Source: Limnanthes douglasii subsp. nivea
Lineage: Eukaryota; Streptophyta; Magnoliopsida; Brassicales; Limnanthaceae
Direction: 5' to 3'
Length of the DNA stretch: 64,000 nucleotides
Assembly (NCBI GenBank): GCA_036936605.1
Contig: JAUPFV010000002.1
Span: 337,069,215-337,133,214, forward strand
Both the position numbers and the translations under genes were made by a program. The notes beneath the pieces were generated by a model. It made no database searches and had not been told where the DNA came from. It saw only the letters and a program-made list of their open reading frames with translations. Shown one piece after another: positions 47,721 to 58,689 of this stretch (position 1 is its first letter; each line of letters starts with the position of its first letter).

Positions 47721-48626
47721 AAGGTGAGGTCTTATGGAGAGGATGAGAAGATAACCAGAATCGTGAATGTTAGAAGAAGTTAATTTGGTACCTAGTTCCA
47801 AGGTATGCAAGGCTTTATTTATTTATGATTTTTGAAAATTAGAAATAAGGCTTATATATTTTAAGATGATTTGGGGATGTCTCTATGATAAGACCCCAAA
47901 TAGGGGATTATGTAGAATTTGTTAGAAGGATTGATCAACTTACCGTGGTTGGTACTGTTACAATCAATATGATTATCTGAGTCTTTAAGTCTTAGGGATG
48001 GCAATAAAGGTTCTTTGGAAGCTGGTTCTATATGATTAGTCTATGTGGTCAATTATTGCATTTTAGGGAGCCATACTTTTGGACATTTAGAGGGATCATG
48101 TTCTTCTTTGGTGTTTGGAGGTTTTTGTGGTTCTTGAATAATTGTTTTGTAGGTTTTAGAGCCATGTCCTATATGGTAACAGACAGAACAATATTTTGGT
48201 TTGTCTCAATAAGAAACGAAGACCCATAATCCATCATTTTTCCAAATGTGACCCATATTCTATCTTGGAGAGATTTAGCAAGATCGATTTCCACCCAGAA
48301 TTTACAACAGTTCTACATGGCATGGTTCTTTTAAGGAACCCAAGTGTCTATAGGTGTCCCTAAAGCCTTAACAATATTATTGATTGTATCTGGGTTGTAT
48401 AGAAGTGCAGGTATATTGCTTAGAGTGATCTAGACTAGGCAAATTGAGGATTCCTTTCTTGGATGAAAGTTAAGAGTCCACTTGAGTATTCACATAGTAT
48501 GTTTGCCTACATACCATACATATCTTCTCCATATACATTGATATCTTTATGGATGTCCTATTCGATCATGCGATGATGGGGTCCCAAAGAGAAAGTTGAA
48601 ATTTCTTTTAAACTTTAGAGTTTTTT

Positions 48627-49139
48627 TTAGGTTTCACTCATTGAAGGTCTTCCACTTGAGATTTTTTCTATTAGGATATGCTTGGCCATAGATTTTAGGA
48701 TTTGCTTATCTGACTGCTGAAAGTCTATTGATAAGTAGTCATCTTGATTCTTGATGCTGACTGGCTCATGAATCAGTTTCTTGGGAGAAATTTTGACAAT
48801 TTCTAGATAACTCTTCATTTGAAAAGGAGTTTTCTGTTGATTGATTGGATAATGTTCATATACAGGGTTTGATCTAACATTGAAGGTATTCATTGATGGA
48901 TTAATGTAAAATGAAGGGATTGATTTGATGAAAGGAGGAAATTATCGGTCAGGTTCTTGAGGTAAGTCAGATACAGGAGAACGATATAGCTTTGGTTGAA
49001 GATGGTTTCTGTTTTTGGCTGTTGCTATTGTCGATTGTTGTTCCTGGTGGTCGGAGTGTTTCTAGTGGCTGACAGAGGATGATGGTTCGTTGATGGTAAT
49101 AGGATCAACATTAGGTAGATGTTGATGCTGACAATCCAT
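48627..49139 (-). pseudogene. LINE ORF1, decayed
   Basis: It starts MDCQHQHLPNVDPITINEPS at 49139 and meets a stop soon after (about 49065). The downstream frame (48627-48893) holds the plant L1 ORF1 consensus SYLEIVK, then DYLSIDFQQSDKQILKSMAK and EKISSGRPSMSE. ORF1 binds element RNA. Confidence 0.6.
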
Positions 49140-49200
49140 AGATAATCTGCACGAAGCAAATCAAGAATTCAAGAAAGGATTTCTTGGGGGAAAAGTTATC

Positions 49201-51750
49201 TCCCAATCTAAAAAAATACTTATAATATTAGTTTTTTTAAAACTTAATGGTCATGTGTATTATCATATGATTCAAGGTTCACATTCTCCTTCACGAGTAA
49301 TCTTTACTAATGATTCGCGTTTCATGACTGACTAATGATTCACGGTTCATATTTACTAATGGTTTACGATTCGTAATTTTAATTTAGTAATGATTCACAC
49401 TTCACGATTTTAGTCTCTAGTGCTTCGTATTTGCATACCTTGTGTATGATATGAACTTGTATATGCTGCAGATAAACATGATAGCTTGTTTTTTCAGATT
49501 AAGACTGCATGTACTTATAAAGGAGATGAATGACAAAACAATAAGAAACAAGAAACAAAAATTCCACCAAGAAACAATAAGACTTGGTGGTAGAAATCAT
49601 CAATACCTACAACATCAAAGAAACAACTTTCAAGTTGGGATCCAAATTCGTATAACTTACAACCCAAGATGTATGATTCACGAATAAAAAATGCCATTAA
49701 ATTCTCTTAGAATTTTACAGCCTAGATATGAGGAAAATATCGAATAAAGAATAATAAATACATATTTTACCGACCAACTAAACATGGAGCACTCAAATTT
49801 ATGAATTTGAAGATCAATATATGAAATTTGTTCCCATTTCGGATATGTGATTATTAATAATTCACTTTTCGTATTCGTGTTTATGTATTGTTCGCACTTT
49901 GTAAATATAATTTATTCTTCGTGCACATTTCACATTTGTGTTTATAAATTATTCTCATTTGACATTTATAAGTGTTTCTTTATTCACACTTCACATTTGG
50001 GGTTATATTGTTTTGCATTCATATTTGTGGATATACTTTTGATTTTGCTAGCTTACTCAACATTGTTCTTCTCAAGATCATTTGATGTTTCAGCTTCAAT
50101 GATGCTTTAGTATGTGGGTATACTCTCAAAATTAATGACTAAAATTGAGCATAATCAATAAAGTAAAAACTTATCAGTTCAATTCACAAATGTTTCGATA
50201 CCAAATATGATAAAATTATAGGAGTGCGTTGTTATATGGCTGGTTAGTGATAAAACAAAAGTATATATAATCAATCTTACATGTTAGTACTTTCATCTAT
50301 TTATTATGGAACACACAACATTTAGAGATTGAGCTGGTATAGAAGGTTTGATAACAATATGTTTAAAGTGGTTGGGAATTCAAGTAGACGAAAATGTTAA
50401 TTTGATTGAAGCGCTTGGAAATATCATATATGATCATCTATTTGCTTTTTTTAACAATGTCTGAAATTCACATTACATAATGATTCAAAATTTGTGTTTC
50501 TATATGTTTCACGTTTCTCTTTTACCAGATTCACGATTCTTCTGTAATGCATGATTCATAATTTCACATTTAAATCATTCAATTAAAAATACTATAGAAT
50601 CTAGATGGTAGTTTGGGTCAAACAAATTCCAAAATATAAAATATTTAGGGGTGAGGGATCAAAGAAAAAAAAAGAAGTTTTGTGGAATATGATGAGTATA
50701 TTGTTGTTAATTTGAGAGATGATCGAATCAAAATTGGAGCCAATATAGGTGGAATATCACATAAAAGAGATGAATCAACAAATAATGTGCAAGAAGAGGA
50801 TAATGTCGATAATTCTTCAGATGAACCAATAAATAAGTACATACTTCAACCACACATGAGAAAATCTATTACACGTTAAAAAAATTCTACTTTCAAAAGA
50901 AGAACTCCTTTACAAATATCTATTTCTATTTCACATACACCTACTTAGAAATATAAGAACTCATTAACATATACTTTTTTTATCTAAAAACACTAATAAA
51001 TGGGTCATAAAAGAATATAAAGTGTGTGAATACGACTAAAAGAATCTACACTTTAAAAAGAGATAACAAAAGTCTGAACAAATTAATAGGATAAAAAAGC
51101 TAAACGTCAATTGTGCATTTAGTATTTGTCTTCATTCGTCATTATTTATTTTATCTTTACCCTCAGTTTGTCTATTATCTTCTTTCAAATTTAGTTAATT
51201 AGTTTCATTTGAATTTGATCTTATGTCTTCATTCAAGACCACATATTCAGAATACGTCTTTATTCAAAATTGGTCTACTGGCTTCATTCACATTTTCTAT
51301 TTTGTCTTCAATCACATTTGGTCTCATGTCTTCATTAATAATTTTATATGGTATCGTGTATTCATTTGTAGTTTTAATTTTATAATTATTATTTCTCTAC
51401 ATTCACATTTGTTTTTTATCTTTATTCATAATTCATATTTGTTTTTATTATATCGATTGTCGTATTTCTGTTATTTTGTAAGAGAATAAAAAATTGCAGA
51501 CACTGTCACAACCAGTAATATAATTAGATAATATCGAGAGGTTAAATATTGACGCTAATGCAAAAATAAATACACGATATAAAGGATTATGTGGATAAAC
51601 TGTTAACCATAAATGCTGACGTACAATATTCAGTTATTGAGAAAGAATCATATCATAAACAAAAGAAAAGTTGGAACAATATAGGCTAAACAAAACTCTA
51701 AATTGGCTATATTAAAAAACTTTAAACTATCTAGCTCCAATAAACACAAA
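49201..51750 (+). repeat. Non-coding, with degenerate TTCACATTTCACGATT-like repeats
   Basis: Clusters of related words occur: TAATGATTCACGGTTCAT and TAATGATTCACACTTCACG (49300-49420), CATTTCACATTTGTGTTTAT (about 49920-50030), ATGATTCA..ATTTGTGTTTC (about 50470-50580) and CTTCATTCA.A (51120-51480). Between them a 65-codon frame at 50682-50879 (VVNLRDDRIKIGANIGGISH) might be an exon, but I cannot assign it. The pattern looks like intron or spacer repeats of a decayed MULE. Confidence 0.4.
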
Positions 51751-52310
51751 GAAATGGATGACAAATCACCTCATATGAGAAAAACAAAACACACATTGAT
51801 AAAGAAACATGAACCCATTGAGGTACATGAAGAAACTGTGTAAGTTGAGGTGGGAAATATTGCTACAAATAAAGTGATTACAATATTTTTGAAGCTACAT
51901 GATGCTGAACAACAAGTGCAAATTCAAGATGGCATTGGCTAGAATGCTGAACACAAGGCACATATTCAAGAAGATATGGCCCTTGATGAAACTATTGAGA
52001 TAAGTGATAAAGAGGAAGTTTTAGATGTTGATGCTATGGAAGCTGATGAACTGTAGAAATATGTGCAGGTTCGGAACGAAGAGAAGTCAATATATAATGC
52101 ACGCATGAGAATGTGCAGGTTCAAAACCAAGATTATGAGGTTCTTGGTTCAAACTAGGACTAAGATGTGCATGTTGTAAACCAGGAGGTGGAGAAGAAGG
52201 ATGCATCACAAGTTCTAAACCAGGAGGATGAAGAATTAATTGATGCACAACAAGACAACGTGTAGGTTCTAAACAAAGAGGAGAAACTGAAGGTGAATAA
52301 TGCACACATT
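51751..52310 (+). pseudogene. Acidic linker-like exon remnant, possible second Ulp1-type gene
   Basis: One frame with stops reads NKVITIFLKLHDAEQQVQIQ, then EDMALDETIEISDKEEVLDV, DAMEADEL, VQVRNEEKS and, after shifts, repeated VQNQ(D/E), VLNQEDEE and LNKEE motifs. This is the composition and repetitive VQ.QE style of the acidic linker exon in the Ulp1-type gene at 15.2-16.2 kb. No catalytic residues are here. Assignment rests on composition and on the Ulp1-like exon at 57.4 kb on the same strand. Confidence 0.35.
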
Positions 52311-52429
52311 TTGTAAAAAAACCTTTTGTTTTTGTAAAAACATTAACTGTAGATCTTGTATAAACCTTTTGTTTACTATTTGGTGACCATTGTTTAAATT
52401 TTTATTTTTCACATCTACTTCATAATTTT

Positions 52430-52745
52430 TGTACTTGCTTTATGTCTACTTTCGTAATTCTCACTTCTTTTCCTTATTTCATACCAATTCGCGCCTCTAT
52501 ATCTTCTTTGTTCACAATTCTTATTTTTGTCTTATTCGTTCTTAATTCACACTTCTTTTAAATTATTCATTCATATTTCACATTTCTTTCACTTTTTCAT
52601 TCGTACTTGTTTTACTCACTTATTAGTTTGAAATTGTTTTAGTTATTTTTTATTCCTTTGTAATTCATATTTTATTTATATCTTCCTTCAAAATTTACAT
52701 TTATTTTATGTATTCATTTGCAAGTATTTTAAATTTGCTTCTGTT
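52430..52745 (+). repeat. Degenerate (TTCACA/TTCATTC)-rich stretch
   Basis: Pyrimidine-rich repeats such as TTCGTAATTCTCACTTC, TTCACAATTCTTATTTTTG, TTAATTCACACTTCTTTT and ATTCATATTTCACATTTC, resembling 49.3-51.5 kb. Confidence 0.45.
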
Positions 52746-53879
52746 TTTTGGAGCAACGGATAGAAGAAATAAATTGGTAAAGTTATGATTTTGAAATATT
52801 TGGAGAAGTTCGCAAGTGTGAGAAAATAGATTTAGAAATTGATAAACTAAAAAATACATGATTAACATCAAATAATTCCACAAATCAGCCCATACTCAAA
52901 GGGGGGCAAAATAAGATAACCCGGTGGTATGGTGAGTTCCATCAACACCGATCCCAATTTTGGTGAGTGATATGATATAGATAGCTAATGAAGACAAGCT
53001 TGATTACAAGGTAAACACGATTCATCCAATTATTTCTTATTTTACTTATCAAATTTTTCTAAATTCAAATTTGCAAACATGTTTCACAAGTTATTGATGT
53101 TTATATCCATTAGATGTTTTTATAAAAAGGATTTGTTATACATAAACATGCCTTACTTAATGAACTAAAAAAAACGGTAAATCAATATATATTTCAAGAG
53201 ATATTGAATAAACATCTATATTTTTTTTCAATATCTATTGATCCTTAAAACATAAAAAATCTAGAACATTATCTCAATACAAACATAAATCCGTAAAAAG
53301 AAATATGTTTCAAATATTGTTGATGATGTTTACCACAAACTTGATGCAGGTTATATTTATATCCACCTTCTATTTTGCAACTTAACACAACGATGTATAA
53401 TCAACTACTAGTCTTTATTAATATTGAACCTCGATAAATGAAAATTAACAAACTATAACAATATGGTGCCAAAATCAAAATATACATGAGATGAAAAATG
53501 GAGAGTTACTGATAACCGCTCGGGTAAAAATAAAATTACCAATAACCACATAGATTTTCAAATTTAACAAAAAAGAGATTATCATAAAATCTTCCAACAA
53601 TACTCCTTGGGTATAAATTCACAAACCCACGTCCCTTCACTTTTCTTCTTCACGCTCACGATTCCCCCCCCCCCCCCTCTCTCTCAAAAATAAAAATTCT
53701 CAAATCTCTCAAATTACATATTCCACCAACTAATTTAAGTGAATTATGAAGCATTTCAACATAAAACACCTATTAAATTAGGTTTTTACGAAGACATTAC
53801 TTTAAATCCTTAATTTTTTTCACATGTTGTGTTTATAAATAACATGCATGACCTAAGAAATGTCCGTGCTTGGTTTTGA

Positions 53880-54320
53880 TGATTCATATGCATTTTTACG
53901 CAACTAACAGTACAATTTGTAACCTATGAACATTTTGTGTATATATTTGAAGATTCTGGATGAATTTTCCTATTTTTGCAACCCAATTGTTTTTCAAACC
54001 TAAAAGACCTTTTTAAAACCAAATTTCACGTATTTACGCACCTAAGTTACAGTAGTTTCTAGATCCATTTTATTTGTATTTCAAATAAAAAATACATTTT
54101 TACAACCTAATTGCACGTTTTTACGCACCCAAGTTAAAATAGTTTCTAGACCTAATTTTTACATTGGTTTTAAACCTAAAAGATCTTTTTTCACAACTCA
54201 ACTGCACGGATTCACACACCCGAGTTACAATACTTTCCAGAGCTAGTTTCTATTTATTTTTTTTCAAACGAAAAAGACTTTTCTCGCAACCTAATTGCAT
54301 GCATTTATGCACCAAAGTTA
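53880..54320 (+). repeat. Degenerate ~110-120-bp repeat, GCAACC..AATTGCACG..TTTACGCACC
   Basis: About four copies of a unit with TTTGCAACCCAATTG, TTTTTACGCACCCAAGTTA, CAGTAGTTTCTAGA and TTTTAAACCTAAAAGACC, at about 53960, 54030, 54110 and 54185, and a fifth partial at about 54280. The same words return at 55400-55520, 56600-56800 and 57700-57960. Confidence 0.7.
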
Positions 54321-55399
54321 TAGAAGTTTAAATAATAATTTACATGTATTTTGACTTTATAATGCATATAATTAATGACAAAATGAATAATTTTTTTATG
54401 ATCATGACTTATACCTATAATTTAGCTACTCGATTTAAAACCAATAAGACAAATTCACTGAAATACTTAGAAAATACACCTTTCTACTATCTCATTAAAG
54501 GTGCATATGGTCATAAAAATACAAGTCTTGCTTTAAATAAGAATTCAGAGGTGATAACTAAAATTGGTAAAATCTTTTGACCGTAAGAAGAGAATTTTTA
54601 TATTTGGTCGAAAACCTATTACACTGTGAACAAAAGATGTAATGCTAATTTTGGGAGTCAAGTAAAGGGAAATGCATATTAATACAAAAATAAAAGAAAT
54701 TAAAATTTATTCAAATAAAGAACAACAATCAAGAATCATCACAACATATTTTCTAGATTCTAGACTGATAAAAAATAGCCAGCGACAATAAAATTTCTTA
54801 TTTTATTTATTTTACGCACGCACGCACGCATGCTCGCTAAGAAAAAATTCATATACTAATTTCCTATCATTATGCAACCATATTTTTTTAGACACACAAA
54901 CATTAGATTATAATCAAGAGGAAGAAAAACTATACCATGATGCTTCAAAAAGTTAATATTAATCTATAACTTTAATTATAATAACTTTCCTATTATAATT
55001 GTAGGTTACAATGGGTGACCTCCAAATAGTAGACAAAAATAAGTTGGTATTTACAAATGAAGTAAATGCAAGTGAAAGGGATGAAAATGTTGTTGTAAAA
55101 AATCAACAATAAAAAACATTGATAAAGAAATGAATATAGGGAATGCTGAAAATGATTGATAATTTGTGAGTACTCAAGAGCACGATATTCTATAAACCAG
55201 TGCTCCAAAAAATAAGAAAAACAAAAATCTATTTGAGATACGACTGCTAGAAAACTCTAGCTCGCAGATTTTAAAAGGCTTGAAAATACCTGACCAAGAT
55301 AATATTATTTTAGAAATTATATCAAAGAACATGAAACTCCAAAAAAAGAATCTTTGATTAAAAGTTAAAAATTTCAAGAATCAAATGCAACATGTCACT

Positions 55400-55570
55400 T
55401 CAGTCTTTTTTCTGTAACTAAAACTCTATTTATGCAACCCTTTTACTCACAATTTTACAGTCATTTAACACATAATTCTGCAACCATATCTTTATCACAT
55501 ATGGAATTTTATTTCGCAACCCAATTACACGTAATACACAAATAAACTTTGATAAAATTTTAATTTTTTT
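55400..55570 (+). repeat. GCAACC/ACACGTAAT-word cluster
   Basis: TATGCAACCC, ACACATAATTCTGCAACC and CGCAACCCAATTACACGTAAT lie between two exon-like frames. They are related to the words at 53.9-54.3 kb. Confidence 0.5.
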
Positions 55571-55589
55571 AATTTCTCAGCCAAAAGAT

Positions 55590-55880
55590 ATGGGTCCAAC
55601 GGATGCTAATCAGAGTGAAAAAATGACAAGAAAAAATAATGAACTCATCAAATGGATTGAAGAAATGGAAGGAAAAATAATGAAGCTTGATAAACAAATT
55701 CAAAATCAATATACGAGCCATAATGTTCTTTCTTTGAATGATCAAATCAAAGGGATTGATGTTGCCAATATATACCTAACTAAGAGAATAACTGAGCATG
55801 ATAGTCTAATCAAAGGTAAGATTATGTTTAGAAAACACAAGAAGCAAGACCAAATAACCATTATCTATAAAAAACACTGA
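55590..55880 (+). pseudogene. Coiled-coil exon-like frame, unassigned
   Basis: It is preceded by a TTTCTCAG acceptor-like site at about 55575. The 96-codon frame includes NNELIKWIEEMEGKIMKLDK and QIQNQYTSHN, heptad-like and charged. In the neighbouring MULE the Ulp1-type gene has a coiled coil before its acidic linker; here the order differs, so this is only a suggestion. No known domain. Confidence 0.3.
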
Positions 55881-56599
55881 TACTCCCTATGTAACAACCT
55901 TCTTGGGTAGTGGAACAAACACCTAAACTGGTTGATACAACGAAAAAATTAAAGAAAATAAAGGAAGCATAACATATATTATCATAAACTTCATAAAAAG
56001 AATGAATATGAAAAAAAAGATTGAAAATATAAAGAGAAACAAAAATAAAATAAGGTTCAAGATTAGAAAATAAAAATGAGGTTCATACACATATACAAGC
56101 TCATACTCCACCATAAAAATCCTAAAAGAGTTATAACACGTTAGAGAAAAAAGGTTCAAATAGGTGTAAGAACTCATCATGAATAAGAAAGATCTAAAAG
56201 AGCTTAAAAAACAAAAGAAAATAAGGTATAAACAGTTGTAAAATCTCCTCCCCACAAGCAAAACTAAGAATCCACATAAAAATAAAAGGAGGTACAAGAA
56301 GTTGTAAAAGCTTCTCAACAAGTTACAACACATTCAGGAGATAATTTTCGATAATATGATGATGCAACATATAATAAGCAAATTGAAGACGAGAAGTTCG
56401 ATTGGCCAATCGACAACGAAACCATAAAACTAATATGCCACGAAGATGTCAAACGTTTGTTCACTTTGAATATGGTATAATAAGCTTTATTGATTGAGAA
56501 TCCAAGTGTATGATCGTATCCAGAAAGAAGTTTTTTTTGTTGAACTCAAAATATGTTGAAAATTGCAAATAAGGATGAATTGGACTACAAAATAATTAT

Positions 56600-56800
56600 G
56601 CACCAAACATGTTATTTCCGCATCCAATTTGTTCTTAATATCACACCCATATAACTCGTAATTTTGTAACTGTTTATTTTTGTTTTTTCACAACTAAAAA
56701 TCTATTTCAACAATCATTTTACTCATAATTCCATAAATAGGTAACACGTAATTCTGTATTTTTTTTTCATTTTTTCACAACCATTTTTGCCTTATTTCAC
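56600..56800 (+). repeat. Second GCAACC/ACACGTAAT-word cluster
   Basis: TTTCCGCATCCAATT, CGTAATTTTGTAACTG, TTTTACTCATAATTCC, ACACGTAATTCTG and TTTTTTCACAACC follow one another in non-coding sequence. Confidence 0.45.
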
Positions 56801-57371
56801 AGGTCATATCATCTACAAGTAATTGTTGCATATATATATTCTACCTAATAGTAGATATAGTTTACAATATTGTTGTGTGATATCCTTTTAGCTTAAATAT
56901 GCCAGATTATAGAAGAACGATCTACATATCAAGTCATGCATTTGTAAGTTAATTTATTATGTTAAAATAATAGTTTTAAATTTATTAATCTTAACTATTG
57001 ATTTGATTTTATATATCATATTATATATATGAATCCAAAATAAAGCAGATGTTACTGAAATGGTTAACAATATTTACAAGGCGAGACCTAAAGAAACAAA
57101 ATATATCATGATCCAAATATATAAAAAACTAGAGCAAAATATGAATCAAATAATTAGAATATATATATATATATATATGATTTATAAATGGAATTCTATT
57201 CAACTACAACTCATTATTGCATGGTAAAATTGACACGATAAATAAGATCGGTCAAACAATTGGTAAGAATTATTGAAATATAACATTAATTGTATTATAG
57301 TTATATTTTCTTAAACAATATACGAATGATTGTGCCAACTTGATTATAAAGTATAAATAATTTATTGACAG

Positions 57372-57501
57372 GAAACTCAAGCTATTAAGTGATCCACTAG
57401 TGAAATTTTATAGCACATTAGACATTCCACAACATAAATCTAGTTCTGTTAATTGTGGGGATTTTGTGCGAGTATGCGAGGAGATTCATTACAACTAGAA
57501 G
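57372..57501 (+). pseudogene. Ulp1-type peptidase exon with catalytic Gln-Cys block
   Basis: After a TTTATTGACAG acceptor, one frame reads KLKLLSDPLVKFYSTLD, then IPQHKSSSVNCGDFVRVCEE and a stop. The IPQ....S..CG.FV pattern aligns directly with IPQQDKDSLDCGVFVCEY of the Ulp1-type gene at 18.1 kb, so Gln (57430) and the nucleophile Cys (57454) are kept, with Asn for Asp before the Cys. The catalytic His exon was not found. It indicates a second, more decayed Ulp1-type gene on the plus strand, convergent with the minus-strand transposase that follows, as in the 12-26 kb MULE. Confidence 0.5.
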
Positions 57502-57699
57502 AGTTCAAAAAATATATGAAAGAGATATTTGTCAATCAGAATAACAAATATGTTTTCTTCATTTTTTAACCATAAACATTCACACAAATATTGGTAGATG
57601 CGGGTTTGTTAAATTCACAACTATGTTTTTATATAAAAATTATATGTCTGTAAACTACATTTTTTTGTAGAGTTTTAATTTTATTTTATCGTTTATTAT

Positions 57700-57960
57700 A
57701 TTTTGTTATTTCAAAACTGAAACAATTTATAACATAATTCCACAACCGATTAAAGCATAAGTCTGCACCTCAATTACACTTATATTCTTCATAACCTCAG
57801 TTTTTTCCACGACAAAAATATTATTACGTAACTAATTATAACGCATTTCCGCAACCAATTACAACATAATTTCACACCCAATTAGACATATTTTTATTCT
57901 CACAATATAATTTTTTTTGCAACTAAAGTGAATGTAATTTGGCATCTAACTAACAATTAT
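57700..57960 (+). repeat. Third GCAACC/ACAACATAATT-word cluster
   Basis: Runs of ATAATTCCACAACCGATTA, CTGCACCTCAATTACACTTA, CGCATTTCCGCAACCAATTA and CAACATAATTTCACACCCAA follow each other every 30-40 bp just after the Ulp1-like exon. Confidence 0.6.
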
Positions 57961-58084
57961 TAGTTTTGTAACTAAACAAATAGACATTACATGTGAAATT
58001 CTAAATTGTTTAAAAAAATAATAATATAAATAGAATAAAAAGATCATATCAAAATAAAAAAAATAAAAGAAACATTACCATAGG

Positions 58085-58330
58085 TGATGCGAATTGGTAT
58101 ATGCACGTAGATGTGCATCTGCTCAAAGATGTTGATTTTGTGAAATGTACGATGTCACAAGAAACTCATGGTTATATCGATATATTTTTATGCAAAATGT
58201 AATTCATGCACAACAGGAAAACAACATGTTCCATATGTATGATGCACCAACAATGTAGATGTGAAAAAGTCGTTGCCATGTTAGATTATTTGAACATGGT
58301 TCTGAGTATATCTATTGTGTCACTCCCCCA
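58085..58330 (+). other. Orphan open stretch between convergent genes
   Basis: The plus strand reads GDANWYMHVDVHLLKDVDFV and CTMSQETHGYIDIFLCKM before a stop. HWYL/NWYM-like words followed by a hydrophobic strand occur around the catalytic His of Ulp1-type domains, but this lies after, not before, the Cys exon at 57.4 kb. I leave it unassigned. Confidence 0.2.
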
Positions 58331-58689
58331 TGATATCGAACGTGAAACCATGATGTTTTCAGCATGATATTTCAAATTACTATTACAAAATATATGTTGG
58401 ACATATAGTGCAAAAACTTAAAGATAAAGCGCACACAAAAGGCAACCGCATCGCTGCTTACGTAAGTTCTGATGAAACTAACGAAAATGAGGAATATCCT
58501 TTTGAGAAAAGATTCAAGCATTGATGGAATTATTCATCATAATGAACCTGACAAAATTGGTGAATATGGGGCATCAGTCGCAATAGAAAGCTACAAAAGG
58601 AAAACACACAAAAAGTTACAATGATAAAATTAGTGGGATGTTGTAAGTTTAGTTGAATGTTTGATGAAATAATATACTTACGTTGACAA

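Larger units (their letters stand above)
44226..49200 (-). mobile_element. L1-type LINE with ORF1, EN-RT ORF2 and RNase H, decayed
   Basis: On the minus strand the order is ORF1 (ATG at about 49139), endonuclease (GDFN near 47600), reverse transcriptase (FADD near 46750), zinc-binding RVT domain (45669-45800), RNase H tail (about 44700-45150) and 3' UTR ending TTTATATA followed by an A run (44226-44234 as T on the plus strand). This is a near full-length, 5-kb plant L1. A target duplication could not be defined with confidence, and the 5' edge (about 49200) is approximate. Confidence 0.82.

Noticed and set aside
51223..51489. 88-codon plus-strand Phe/Ile/His-rich frame
   Set aside because: It translates the CTTCATTCA-type repeats; no splice or homology support.
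53664..53690. C14 homopolymer followed by CT repeats
   Set aside because: Simple sequence, prone to sequencing error; no functional context seen.
54811..54835. ACGC tetranucleotide repeat
   Set aside because: Short simple repeat only.
57160..57180. AT dinucleotide run
   Set aside because: Ordinary microsatellite with no link to a feature.
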